From Bradyrhizobium oligotrophicum S58 (GTDB taxonomy: Bacteria > Pseudomonadota > Alphaproteobacteria > Rhizobiales > Xanthobacteraceae): a stretch of 64,000 nucleotides of DNA. Shown piece by piece: positions 55,666 through 63,801 of the stretch. Both the position numbers and the translations under genes were made by a program. Position 1 is the stretch's first letter. Each line of letters begins with the position of its first letter. The notes under the pieces are model-generated. The model made no database searches. It saw nothing but the letters and a program-made list of their open reading frames with translations, and was not told where the DNA came from. The DNA is taken from positions 3,567,001-3,631,000 of the forward strand of contig NC_020453.1 of NCBI RefSeq assembly GCF_000344805.1, in the 5' to 3' direction.

Positions 55666-57168
55666 GTGCCCGTGGATTCGATTTGCGACAAGACGGCCGG
55701 CGAGCTGGTCAAGCTCCTGAAAACCAAGGCGATCTCGCCGGTCGGCCTGCTCGATTCGTGCCTTGCGCGGATCGCTGCGGTCAACCCGGCGGTCAATGCG
55801 GTCGTGACCCTGGACGAGGTGGGGGCGCGCGCGGCCGCCAAGGCCGCCGAGGCCGAGCTCGTCAGGGGCGAGGACAAGGGACCGCTGCACGGCCTGCCGG
55901 TCCTGATCAAGGACACGCAGGATACCGCCGGGATGCGCTCCACCTATGGCAGCCCGATCCTGGCCAACAATGTCCCCGCCGCCGATCAGGCTTCGGTGGC
56001 GCGGCTGCGCGCAGCCGGCGCGATCATTTTCGGCAAGACCAACACCCCGGAATGGGCGGCGGGCGGCAACACCCGCAATCCGGTGTTCGGCGCCACCGGC
56101 AATCCGTTCGATCCGATGCGCTCGGCGGCCGGCTCCTCCGGCGGCTCGGCGGTGGCGCTCGCCTGCGGCATGGCGCCGATGGCGTCGGGCTCCGACACCG
56201 GCGGCAGCTTGCGCAACCCGGCTGGCTTCTCCGGCATCGTCGGCATGCGGCCGTCCTATGGGCTGGTCGCCAGCGAGAAGCGGGCTCATGGCTGGTCGTG
56301 CCTGTCGACCGATGGGCCGATGGCGCGCAATGTCGGCGACACCGCGCTGATGTTGTCGGTGATGGCGAGCGACGATCCGCGCGATCCGCTCGCCTATACC
56401 TTGCCCGGCGAGGCGGTGCGCGGCGCGCCGGCGCGCTGGGCGACACCGCCTGATGTCGAGCTCGGCAAGCTCAAGCTGGCCTTCACGGAGGATTTCGGCT
56501 TCGCTCCGACCGAGGCGTTGATCCGCCGCGCCTTCCGCGCCCGCGTGGCGCGCATCGCGCCGCTGTTTGCCGATGCCAGCGAGGGCGCGCCGGATTGCGG
56601 CGGCGCCGACGAGACCTTCGCGGTGCTGCGCGCCTCGTTGTTCCTCACCCAGCACGGCAAGAATTTTCGCGAACGCCCTGAGATGCTCGGGCCGAACGTG
56701 CGCGCCAATGTCGAGGAGGGGTTGAGCTACAGCCTCGACGATTTTTCGCGCGCCTCCGCCAACCAGACCCGCATCTACCGCGCCTATCAGAGCTTCTTTG
56801 CGCAGCACGACGTGCTGATCAGCCCGACCATCACGCTCAGTCCGCGGCCATGGTCGGAGCTGTATCCGGCCGAGATCGACGGCGTGCCGACGCGATCCTA
56901 CTTCCATTGGCTGGCGCTGGCCTATGCGGTGACGCTCGCCGGCCATCCCGCGCTCAGCCTGCCGCTCGGTCTCGACGAGAACGGTTTGCCGTTCGGGCTG
57001 CAGATCGTAGGTCCCCGTGGCGGCGATGCGCTGGTGCTCGGCGTCGCCGCAGCGCTGGAGGCGGCGTTCGCCGGTGATGCCGAGCTGCGCCGGCCGCAGC
57101 CTGATCTGGCGAAGCTCGCCACCCTGCCGCCGCTGTCGCAGACCCCTGGTTTCATGGCGTGGGATTGA
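55666..57168 (+). CDS. Amidase-signature family amidohydrolase
   Basis: 500 aa, normal length. All members of the Ser-cisSer-Lys triad are visible: Lys82 in PVLIKDTQDT, cis-Ser in AGSSGGSAV (157/158), and nucleophile Ser181 in SDTGGSLRNPAGFSGIVG. It hydrolyses an amide C-N bond, releasing ammonia or an amine. There is no signal peptide, so it is cytoplasmic. The start is GTG 55666 or GTG 55672. It begins a three-gene unit followed 37 bp later by a RidA protein and then an FAD amino-acid oxidoreductase. The set suggests use of an amide or N-acyl amino acid as nitrogen source. Controlled presumably by the divergent XRE-cupin regulator. Confidence 0.9.
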   Translation: MPVDSICDKTAGELVKLLKTKAISPVGLLDSCLARIAAVNPAVNAVVTLDEVGARAAAKAAEAELVRGEDKGPLHGLPVLIKDTQDTAGMRSTYGSPILANNVPAADQASVARLRAAGAIIFGKTNTPEWAAGGNTRNPVFGATGNPFDPMRSAAGSSGGSAVALACGMAPMASGSDTGGSLRNPAGFSGIVGMRPSYGLVASEKRAHGWSCLSTDGPMARNVGDTALMLSVMASDDPRDPLAYTLPGEAVRGAPARWATPPDVELGKLKLAFTEDFGFAPTEALIRRAFRARVARIAPLFADASEGAPDCGGADETFAVLRASLFLTQHGKNFRERPEMLGPNVRANVEEGLSYSLDDFSRASANQTRIYRAYQSFFAQHDVLISPTITLSPRPWSELYPAEIDGVPTRSYFHWLALAYAVTLAGHPALSLPLGLDENGLPFGLQIVGPRGGDALVLGVAAALEAAFAGDAELRRPQPDLAKLATLPPLSQTPGFMAWD

Positions 57169-57205
57169 AGCGTGCCGTCATGACCAACATATCCTGGAGA
57201 TCCTG

Positions 57206-57556
57206 ATGTCCGATTCCTCGTCATGGCCGTTCTCGCTGGTGCGCCGCGCCGGTGGTCTGGTGTTCTTGTCGGGCGAGATCCCGGTGGCCGATGACGGCAC
57301 GATTCCGGAAGGGATCGCGGCGCAGACCGATCTGACGTTCAAGCTGATCGGCGAGACGCTGGCGGAGGAGGGCCTGTCGCTCGCCGACGTCGTGTCCTGC
57401 ATGGTGCATCTCGCCGACAAGGCCGATTTCGCTGAATACAACGCGGCCTATCGCAAGCACTTCAAGGATCCGCTGCCGGTGCGCACCACGGTGCAGGCGC
57501 AGATGATTGCGGATGTGAAGATCGAGATCACGGTCGTCGCCGCGGCGCGGACCTGA
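57206..57556 (+). CDS. RidA/YjgF-family protein
   Basis: 116 aa, typical size of the trimeric Rid family, which hydrolyses reactive enamine/imine intermediates. Marks: RAGGLVFLSGEIPV, QTDLTFKLIGETLAEEGLSL, ADVVSCMVHL, YRKHF, PVRTTVQA and KIEITVVA. The conserved Arg is in PVRTT. GGAG lies 8 nt before ATG 57206; longer readings from 57017 overlap the amidase and are not real. Between an amidase and an FAD amino-acid oxidoreductase, its role is probably to clear imines made by the latter. Confidence 0.9.
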   Translation: MSDSSSWPFSLVRRAGGLVFLSGEIPVADDGTIPEGIAAQTDLTFKLIGETLAEEGLSLADVVSCMVHLADKADFAEYNAAYRKHFKDPLPVRTTVQAQMIADVKIEITVVAAART

Positions 57557-57572
57557 AGCAGGAGTGATGACG

Positions 57573-58811
57573 ATGCGAAGCGCAATCGTTCTCGGAGGCG
57601 GCATGGTCGGCGTCGGCACGGCTCTGCATCTGCAGAGCCGCGGCTGGTCGGTGGCGCTGGTCGACCGCAGGGAGCCGGGTCGCGAGACCAGCTACGGCAA
57701 TGCCGGCATCATCCAGAGCGAGGCCGTCAGGCCGTATGCCATGCCCCACGACCTCGGTGGCATCCTCGACATTGCGCTGGCGCGTACCAACGACGTGCAC
57801 TACAGCCTCGCGGCGCTGCCGTATCATATGCGGCCGCTGCTGCAATATTGGTGGAATTCGTTCCCCGAACGGCACGAGGTCCTGACCAAGACCTACGCCC
57901 AGCTGATCTCGCGCGCCGCGCCCGAGCACGAGCCTTTGATCACCGCCGCCGGCGCCGGCAATCTCGTCCGCCGCGACGGCTTTCGCGTGTTGCACCGGAA
58001 TCAGGCGCAGTTCGACAAGGAGGCCAAGGATGCGGAAGCGGTCGGCAAGGCGTTCGGCGTCAAGTTCAAGCTGCTGAGTGCAGCCGAGCTCGCCAAGGCC
58101 GAGCCGGGCCTCAACGAGAGCGGCATCGGCGGCCTGCACTGGCAGGAGCCGTGGACGGTGTCGGACCCCGGCAGCCTGGTGACATCCTACGCCGAGCTGT
58201 TCGTGCGCCGTGGCGGCAAGTTGCTGCGCGGCGACGCGACCACGCTGTCGCAGGTGGGCAGCGGCTGGGCCGTCGTCACGGACGAGGGACGGATCGAGGC
58301 CGAGGCCGCCGTGGTCTCGCTCGGGCCGTGGTCGCCGACGTTCCTGAAGCGGTTCGGCTACGACATCCCGATGGTGCGCAAGCGCGGCTATCACCGTCAC
58401 TACACCGGCGGTGCGCCGCTCGATCTGCCGCTGCGCGACGCTGCGTTCGGCTACCTGATGAACCCGATGGCCAAGGGGGTGCGCATCACCACCGGCGCGG
58501 AGCTGTCGGAGCCGGATGCCGAACTGACGCCGGTGCAGCTCGGCAAGGCGGAAGCGGCCGCACGCCAGCTGATCGACCTCGGCAAGCCGGTCGAGCCGGA
58601 GCCGTGGCTCGGCACGCGGCCCTGCATGCCCGACATGCTGCCGGTGGTCGGCGAGACCGCGCGGCACAAGGGCCTGTGGCTGCATTTCGGTCACGGCCAT
58701 CAGGGCTTCACGCTGGGACCGGCGACGGGTCGCATCCTCGCCGAGCTGATGAGCGGCGAGGCGCCGAGCGTCGATGTTGCCGCCTGCGCGCCTGCACGCT
58801 TCGGGGCGTAG
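57573..58811 (+). CDS. FAD-dependent D-amino acid dehydrogenase-like oxidoreductase
   Basis: 412 aa, DAO superfamily. N-terminal FAD-binding Rossmann: AIVLGGGMVGVGTALHLQSR, GWSVALVDR, with SYGNAGIIQSEA as in DadA-type enzymes. C-terminal FAD region: GTRPCMPDMLPVVGE, then LHFGHGHQGFTLGPATGRI. It would oxidise an amino acid or amine to an imine, passing electrons to the respiratory chain. The start at ATG 57573 is 8 nt after GGAG and begins the Rossmann strand directly. Last gene of the amidase-RidA operon, 16 bp after RidA. Confidence 0.88.
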   Translation: MRSAIVLGGGMVGVGTALHLQSRGWSVALVDRREPGRETSYGNAGIIQSEAVRPYAMPHDLGGILDIALARTNDVHYSLAALPYHMRPLLQYWWNSFPERHEVLTKTYAQLISRAAPEHEPLITAAGAGNLVRRDGFRVLHRNQAQFDKEAKDAEAVGKAFGVKFKLLSAAELAKAEPGLNESGIGGLHWQEPWTVSDPGSLVTSYAELFVRRGGKLLRGDATTLSQVGSGWAVVTDEGRIEAEAAVVSLGPWSPTFLKRFGYDIPMVRKRGYHRHYTGGAPLDLPLRDAAFGYLMNPMAKGVRITTGAELSEPDAELTPVQLGKAEAAARQLIDLGKPVEPEPWLGTRPCMPDMLPVVGETARHKGLWLHFGHGHQGFTLGPATGRILAELMSGEAPSVDVAACAPARFGA

Positions 58812-58875
58812 CGCCAGCGACATGTTCCGGCCACGCTCTCGCTGCCGCTGCAATTGAAGAGAGGCGGCGCGAGCG

Positions 58876-58891
58876 GCCTGCAATTGCAGGC
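58876..58891. other. Perfect 16-bp palindrome after the oxidoreductase operon
   Basis: GCCTGCAATTGCAGGC, a loop-free perfect palindrome in the 262-bp gap following the operon. As RNA it has no natural loop, so it looks more like a protein-binding site or a repeat end than a terminator. Confidence 0.4.
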
Positions 58892-59073
58892 TGAGAAATC
58901 GAGCTGGTTGTTTACCACGCGCGCGGCCATGAGGTGGCCGGCGGCGCAGCTTCACGAATTCGCAAGCCGGCTCACCTAAGGCTCTTGGCAAGGCCAGGAC
59001 GCGGGGGGCGCGAAGCGCGGTCCGTGAGTTCTGCTGTCGACCGGTCATCCAGGGGCACCGGGGGGAAAACCAG

Positions 59074-59448
59074 ATGAATTTCGCGAGCTTGATCTACCGC
59101 TTCTTCTCGAATTTCACTTTTCTTGCTGCGGTCTATCTCAGCCTGAACTACATCGAGAAGTATCAGAACCGTGCCGTGCTCGCGATCGTCATCCTGATCT
59201 ATGCGGGCATGCGCGCCGTATCCGTGCTGCGCTCGTTCCACTTCTTCGGTCGCATCGAGAAGCTGGAATCGGATGTGCGGCGGCTCGCCGGCATGCTCGG
59301 CGATGGACCGGTCGGGCAGGTCATCAACAAGCAGACCATGAAGGACGTCGGCCAGTTGCGCCGGGATGGCGAGAAGAAGTCCTACATGGACCTGTTCTTC
59401 CTCGCGGCCGTCGTGATCTTCTGCGTCAGCAAGATCGTCGCCAACTGA
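59074..59448 (+). CDS. Small conserved-type inner-membrane protein
   Basis: 124 aa. TM1 ~10-26 (FTFLAAVYLSLNYIE), TM2 ~33-48 (AVLAIVILIYAGMRAVSVL), a polar cytoplasmic stretch, and TM3 ~106-121 (LFFLAAVVIFCVSKIVA). The middle (RIEKLESDVRRLAGML) is a short amphipathic helix. A GGGGGAAAA purine run precedes ATG 59074. No family is recognised. It stands alone between the oxidoreductase operon and a convergent deacetylase gene. Confidence 0.75.
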   Translation: MNFASLIYRFFSNFTFLAAVYLSLNYIEKYQNRAVLAIVILIYAGMRAVSVLRSFHFFGRIEKLESDVRRLAGMLGDGPVGQVINKQTMKDVGQLRRDGEKKSYMDLFFLAAVVIFCVSKIVAN

Positions 59449-59451
59449 CCG

Positions 59452-59485
59452 GACGATGACGGCGACGCTCGGCGTCGCCATCGTC
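59452..59485. terminator. Long hairpin between convergent genes
   Basis: An inverted repeat with arms GACGATGACGGCGACG and CGTCGCCATCGTC, mostly paired over ~13 positions with a short loop, sits 4 bp after the membrane-protein stop and 22 bp before the convergent deacetylase stop. Probable bidirectional terminator, without a T-run. Confidence 0.5.
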
Positions 59486-59506
59486 GGGCGCTTGGGGGCC
59501 CTGAGC

Positions 59507-60745
59507 TCAGCGCTTCCTGAGGCTGGCAAGGCGTACCGGGCGCTGGGCCGGCTTCGCCGCCACAGCTTTCGAGGCAGACACCTTCGAAGCGGACGCTTTC
59601 GAGGCGGACGCCTTCGGGGCGGAGCTCTCGGCGCGGGCCACCTGACGGTGCGGCGCAGAGAGCGGCGCGACCGGCGGCCAGGCGAACAGCTCGGCCGAGG
59701 GCGCCGGCAGCGATGGTGCCGTTGCCAGCCGCGAGCCGAGCGAGGGACGCGGCCATGCCGGCTTCCGCACGGCGGGTGTTGCGGGCGGCACATCGAGAAT
59801 TCCGAAATCGTCGAGTTCCGCACGCGCGCGGGTGTCCGCGCCGGCGAGGTCGGCCGGCGTGATCGCGGGCCATTTGGCAACCGGCGTCTCGTCCGACGGG
59901 CGGTGCACCAGCCAGTCCTCGGGGTCGGTCGGCGTCGCCGGCCGGTCGGGCGTCGCCGCCACGACGTGCACGATCCGGTAGTTCTTGGCCTTCAGCTCGG
60001 CAAGGATCTTCGGCAGCGCCGCCACGGTGCGTGCGTGGATGTCGTGCAGCAGCAGGATGCCTTTGCCGCGCGCCTCCAGCCGCTTGATCGCGAGCTCATG
60101 GACCTTGGTGCCGGAGATACTGCGCCAGTCGTCGGCCAGGAAGTCCGCGCTCCAGAGCTGCAGGCCGAGCGTTGCCGCGTAGCTCTCCACGGCATCGCCG
60201 CGGAGCAGGCCGGGCACGCGGAAGAACGGCGACAGCGCGGACGGATCGGTCAACGCCGCCGTCGTCCAGCTGATGCCCTCGTCGACCTCCGGCTTGACCT
60301 GGTCGAGCGTCATCTTGTTGAAGCTCAGCGGATGGTTCTGGCTGTGGGTGCCGATGGTGTGGCCTGCGGCTGCGAGCTTCCGCACGCCTTCGGGATCGGC
60401 CTTGGCCTGGCGCCCGATCGTGAAGAACGTCGCCTTGACGCATTGGTCGGCGAGGATCTGCAGCACCTGATTGCTGTATTTCGGCAGCGGCCCGTCATCG
60501 AAGGTGATGACCACCTCGTGATCTTTGAGAGGCAGCGTCTCCTTGTACTGCATGGCGCCGATCCGCGGATGCTCGCGCGGGTCGACCACCAGCACGCGCG
60601 ATGTGCCGAGCGCGTTGGGATGGCCGGGACAGTCGGCGGCCGATGCGCCTGATGGTGCCAAGCTCAAGGCAATTCCGGCGACGGTGCCCAGCAGCACTGC
60701 GAGCCATGTTGGCCGTCCGACGCAAGCAGACTTACGATCACGCAT
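59507..60745 (-). CDS. Polysaccharide deacetylase (NodB-homology), long-tailed
   Basis: 412 aa, exported. Signal peptide ~12-37 (WLAVLLGTVAGIALSLAPSG, cleavage after ASA). NodB domain: ITFDDGPLP (metal and catalytic Asp pair), GTHSQNHP (His ligands), FFRVPG, LWSADFLADDW and GILLLHDIH. It removes acyl groups from a cell-wall or surface polysaccharide. The C-terminal ~170 residues are an Ala/Pro/Ser-rich tail ending in a KASASKASASKVSASKA repeat and basic end, possibly a wall-binding anchor. Start ATG 60745; the GTG just before is in frame. Paralogue of the next gene, same strand. Confidence 0.85.
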   Translation of the reverse strand: MRDRKSACVGRPTWLAVLLGTVAGIALSLAPSGASAADCPGHPNALGTSRVLVVDPREHPRIGAMQYKETLPLKDHEVVITFDDGPLPKYSNQVLQILADQCVKATFFTIGRQAKADPEGVRKLAAAGHTIGTHSQNHPLSFNKMTLDQVKPEVDEGISWTTAALTDPSALSPFFRVPGLLRGDAVESYAATLGLQLWSADFLADDWRSISGTKVHELAIKRLEARGKGILLLHDIHARTVAALPKILAELKAKNYRIVHVVAATPDRPATPTDPEDWLVHRPSDETPVAKWPAITPADLAGADTRARAELDDFGILDVPPATPAVRKPAWPRPSLGSRLATAPSLPAPSAELFAWPPVAPLSAPHRQVARAESSAPKASASKASASKVSASKAVAAKPAQRPVRLASLRKR

Positions 60746-60980
60746 CACGCTGCTCGATTCCCTTCACCGGGCCGGGTCCTTCAGCCCGGCTCTTCGATGG
60801 TCCATGATAGGTCGCGGCCCTGCTGGCAAGCGCCCCCCGAGACATAGCAGGGATGTTGAGCCGTCGCGACATCACATCGTCCTGGGTTCCGGTTTGCCGG
60901 TAGCTGTTGCCGGATTGCAATCGGCTGGAATCGCCGACGCTGCGACAGTCAAATCGTAAACGGCAGCCCTGAACGGCGCA

Positions 60981-61838
60981 TTAACCACCTTCATGCGGCT
61001 CAGCGGGCGCGGGGCTGCCGCTGTGCTGCTCAGCTTGCGGTTCCGCCGGCTGCTCGGACTTTGCCGGCACGATGTGGACGACGCGGTAGCCATTGTCCTT
61101 CAGGTAGCGCAGAAAGGCCGGCAGCATCGCCACCGTGCGGGGCTGTGGATCGTGCAGCAAGATGATGCCCTTGCGGGCTTGCTCCAGCCTGCGGATCAAG
61201 AGCTTCAGCGTCCCTTGCGGTGACATCGCAGTCCAATCGCTGGCCCAAAGATCGGCGCCGAAGACGGCGATGCCGCGCGATTGCAGCAGGTCGAGCGTCG
61301 CCGGCGTCGATTCGAAGTAGGGGAAGCGGAAGAACGGAGTCGACGGGATCGTCGTCTCGACGCCGTTGAGCGCTTTCTCGTCGGCGGCAATTCCGCGATC
61401 GATCTCTTCGATCGCCTGCTCCGGCGTGATGTGCGCGAGGTGCGCGTGCGTGAAACTGTGATGGCCGACCGTGTGGCCTTCGGCCGCGATCTTCCGCACC
61501 AGTTCCGCGCGGCCCGAAGCGGGTTGGCCGACCAGAAAGAACGTCGCGTGCACGCATTCCCTGGCGAGTGCCGCGAGCACCTTGTTGGTCATCGGCGGCG
61601 ACGGACCATCGTCGAAGGTGAGCACCACCTCGCCGTCCTGCAGCGGCAGGGTATCCGGAAAGCTCTTCAGGCCGACGCGCGGATAGTTCTTCGGGTTCAC
61701 GCTCAGCACGCGTGAGGTGCCGAGCGTGCCCTCGCGCGGGCATGCGGCGGGGGCGGCGATCGCGACGTCGGCCGCGAGCAGCGCGGCCGCGACGACGGCT
61801 GCGTTTACCCATCCCGTCATCGGTCGCAGATCTCGCAT
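60981..61838 (-). CDS. Polysaccharide deacetylase (NodB-homology), short
   Basis: 286 aa, exported. Signal peptide ~8-28 (VNAAVVAAALLAADVAIA). NodB domain: LTFDDGPSP, GHHSFTHAH, FFRFPYFES, VFGADLWASDW and GIILLHDPQ. It shares with its downstream neighbour the N-terminal block LGTSRVL, LPLxDxEVVxTFDDGP and CVxATFF, so the two arose by duplication. It lacks the long Ala/Ser tail, having only a short Pro/Glu-rich end. The start at 61838 (MRDLRP) has GGGAAA just upstream and a proper signal peptide; the frame opens to 61928 but would overlap the mgtE upstream region. Confidence 0.85.
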   Translation of the reverse strand: MRDLRPMTGWVNAAVVAAALLAADVAIAAPAACPREGTLGTSRVLSVNPKNYPRVGLKSFPDTLPLQDGEVVLTFDDGPSPPMTNKVLAALARECVHATFFLVGQPASGRAELVRKIAAEGHTVGHHSFTHAHLAHITPEQAIEEIDRGIAADEKALNGVETTIPSTPFFRFPYFESTPATLDLLQSRGIAVFGADLWASDWTAMSPQGTLKLLIRRLEQARKGIILLHDPQPRTVAMLPAFLRYLKDNGYRVVHIVPAKSEQPAEPQAEQHSGSPAPAEPHEGG

Positions 61839-61931
61839 CTTTTCCCGTTGCGCTCGCGGTTGCCGATTATGTAATGCGTGAAAGCACAAATCAGACCATT
61901 TGCTCTGAATTGAGAGCTCGTGAGGCACGTC

Positions 61932-63350
61932 ATGAACGAGACATTGGACGTTGCCCCCGCCGATGCAAGTCTACCCGATCGCGGGACGATGCGCACCGAG
62001 TCCGGCGAGATTCGCTCCGAATTCATCCAGACCATCACCGCGGCAATCGCCGCCGAGGACGAGGCGTTCCTGCGCGCCGAAGTCGCCGAGCTGCACGAGG
62101 CCGATCTCGGCGATCTGATCGCGGCGCTCGCGCCGGACGACCGCGTCAGGCTGGTGGAACTGACCGGCACCGACTTCGACTTTTCGGCGCTGAACGAGGT
62201 CGATGACGCGGTCCGCGAGGAGATCCTCGAAGAGCTGGAGCCGGCCACCGTCGCCGAGGGCGTCCGCGAGCTCGAATCCGACGATGCGGTCGAGCTGCTG
62301 GAGAGCCTCGACGAGGAGGACAAGGAGCAGATCCTCGAACATTTGCCGCCGTCGGAGCGCGACGTGCTCGCGCGCAGCCTCGACTATCCCGAGGGCTCGG
62401 CCGGCCGGCGCATGCAGAGCGAGTTCATCGCGGTTCCGCTCGCCTGGACGGTCGGCCAGGCGATCGACTACATGCGCGAGACGCCGGATCTGCCCGAGCG
62501 GTTCTATGAGATTTATGCGGTGGACGATGCGCGGCACTGGCAGGGGGCGGTCTCGCTCGATGCGCTGCTGCGCGCCCGCCGTCCGGTGCCGCTCGCCGAC
62601 CTGATCGACGAGGATCGCCGCCGCGTCACCGTCACCGACGATCTGGCCGAAGTGGCGCGGCTGTTCGGCAAGTACAATCTGGTCGCTGCTCCCGTCGTCG
62701 ATGCCGAGAACCGGCTGGCCGGCGTCATCACCATCGATGACGTCGTCGACGTGATCGAGGAGGAGGCCGACGAGGACTTCAAGGCGCTCGGCGGCGTGTC
62801 CGGCGACGAGGAACTGTCCGACAGCGTCTGGACCATCGCCAAGGGGCGCTTCAACTGGCTGCTGGTCAATCTCGCCACCGCCTTCCTGGCGTCGTCAGTG
62901 CTCGGCCTGTTCGAAGGCCAGCTGCAGCAGATGGTCGCGCTCGCCGTGCTCGCGCCGATCGTGGCCAGCCAGGGCGGCAATGCCGCGACGCAGACCATGA
63001 CGGTCGCCGTGCGAGCGCTGGCGACGCGCGAGCTCGGACCGAACAATGCGATGCGCGTGGTGCTGCGCGAGGGGCTGGTGGGCCTCGTCAACGGGCTCGC
63101 CTTCGCCCTGATCACCGGCATCGCCGCGGTCGCCTGGTTCAAGATGCCGGGGCTCGGCATCGTGATCGGGCTCGCCATCATCTCCAACCTCGTGGCCGGC
63201 GCACTCGGCGGCATACTGATCCCGATGGTGCTCGAGCGGGTCCGGGCCGATCCCGCCGTGGCGTCCGGAACCTTCGTCACCACCGTGACCGACGTGGTTG
63301 GTTTCTTCTCGTTTCTGGGCATCGCGACGCTGTGGTTCGGCCTGAAATAA
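61932..63350 (+). CDS. mgtE: Magnesium transporter MgtE
   Basis: 472 aa, inner-membrane Mg2+ channel. Acidic N domain (~25-155, rich in ELEPATVAEG, ESDDAVELLESL), CBS pair (~160-285, VPLAWTVGQAID; GVITIDDVVDVIEEE), plug helix, then five TM helices with APIVASQGGNAATQT and the pore-lining VTTVTDVVGFFSFLGIA. These motifs are diagnostic. The ATG at 61932 follows GAGG by 8 nt; a GTG at 61920 is in frame. Divergent from the deacetylase with a 93-bp gap. Gating by intracellular Mg2+ through the acidic N/CBS domains is known for the family; no M-box was identified. Confidence 0.93.
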   Translation: MNETLDVAPADASLPDRGTMRTESGEIRSEFIQTITAAIAAEDEAFLRAEVAELHEADLGDLIAALAPDDRVRLVELTGTDFDFSALNEVDDAVREEILEELEPATVAEGVRELESDDAVELLESLDEEDKEQILEHLPPSERDVLARSLDYPEGSAGRRMQSEFIAVPLAWTVGQAIDYMRETPDLPERFYEIYAVDDARHWQGAVSLDALLRARRPVPLADLIDEDRRRVTVTDDLAEVARLFGKYNLVAAPVVDAENRLAGVITIDDVVDVIEEEADEDFKALGGVSGDEELSDSVWTIAKGRFNWLLVNLATAFLASSVLGLFEGQLQQMVALAVLAPIVASQGGNAATQTMTVAVRALATRELGPNNAMRVVLREGLVGLVNGLAFALITGIAAVAWFKMPGLGIVIGLAIISNLVAGALGGILIPMVLERVRADPAVASGTFVTTVTDVVGFFSFLGIATLWFGLK

Positions 63351-63376
63351 GATCGGTTGCTGAGGGACTTATATCG

Positions 63377-63392
63377 TTAATCCGGTCTTAAC
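63377..63392 (+). promoter_or_regulatory. CtrA-type box upstream of small HTH gene
   Basis: Exact TTAA-N7-TTAAC in the 84-bp gap after mgtE, 43 bp before the HTH start codon. It matches the full CtrA consensus in the orientation of the gene. Binding is inferred from the motif only. Confidence 0.5.
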
Positions 63393-63434
63393 GCGGCTCG
63401 GCGACACTCCATCGCACGAGACGGAGCTGGAATC

Positions 63435-63725
63435 ATGCAACGCTTGCGGCTGAAGGCGGACGGACGAATCGTGGAGCTGCGCGATGGCGGCGAGTTTCCG
63501 CTCGCGCCTACGACGGTTGAACCGGCTGCTCCGGTCGAGGTCCGCGATCTCCGGCGGCGGGTGCAGCTGACGCAGCAGGAATTCGCCGCCAAGCTCGGCG
63601 TGCCGGTCGAGACCATCCGCAATTGGGAGCAGGGCAAGCGCATGCCGCGCGGCCCGGCGCGCGCGCTGCTGACCGTGATCGCGCATGCGCCGGATACGGT
63701 GTTTGCGGCCTTAGCTAAGACTTAA
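63435..63725 (+). CDS. Small HTH (XRE/HigA-like) DNA-binding protein
   Basis: 96 aa. HTH at ~38-72: RDLRRRVQLTQQEFAAKLG, VPVETIRNWEQGKRMPRGPA, the layout of HigA-type antitoxins and short XRE proteins. The N-terminal ~35 residues (LRLKADGRIVEL) are a separate strand-rich part. No HigB-like toxin gene lies directly before or after it, so it is more likely a stand-alone regulator than half of a toxin-antitoxin pair. GGAG lies 8 nt before the start. A CtrA-type box lies in its promoter. Confidence 0.75.
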   Translation: MQRLRLKADGRIVELRDGGEFPLAPTTVEPAAPVEVRDLRRRVQLTQQEFAAKLGVPVETIRNWEQGKRMPRGPARALLTVIAHAPDTVFAALAKT

Positions 63726-63801
63726 GCCAAAAACCGGTCGTGCGTTGGCAACCGTACGCGTGTGCCTACATAATCCCTCACGCGGTCTGGAGGTCACGGC
63801 C

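Noticed and set aside
63435..63725. HTH gene considered as the antitoxin of a HigBA pair
   Set aside because: No HigB-like gene lies next to it: mgtE is upstream and an aldo/keto reductase downstream.
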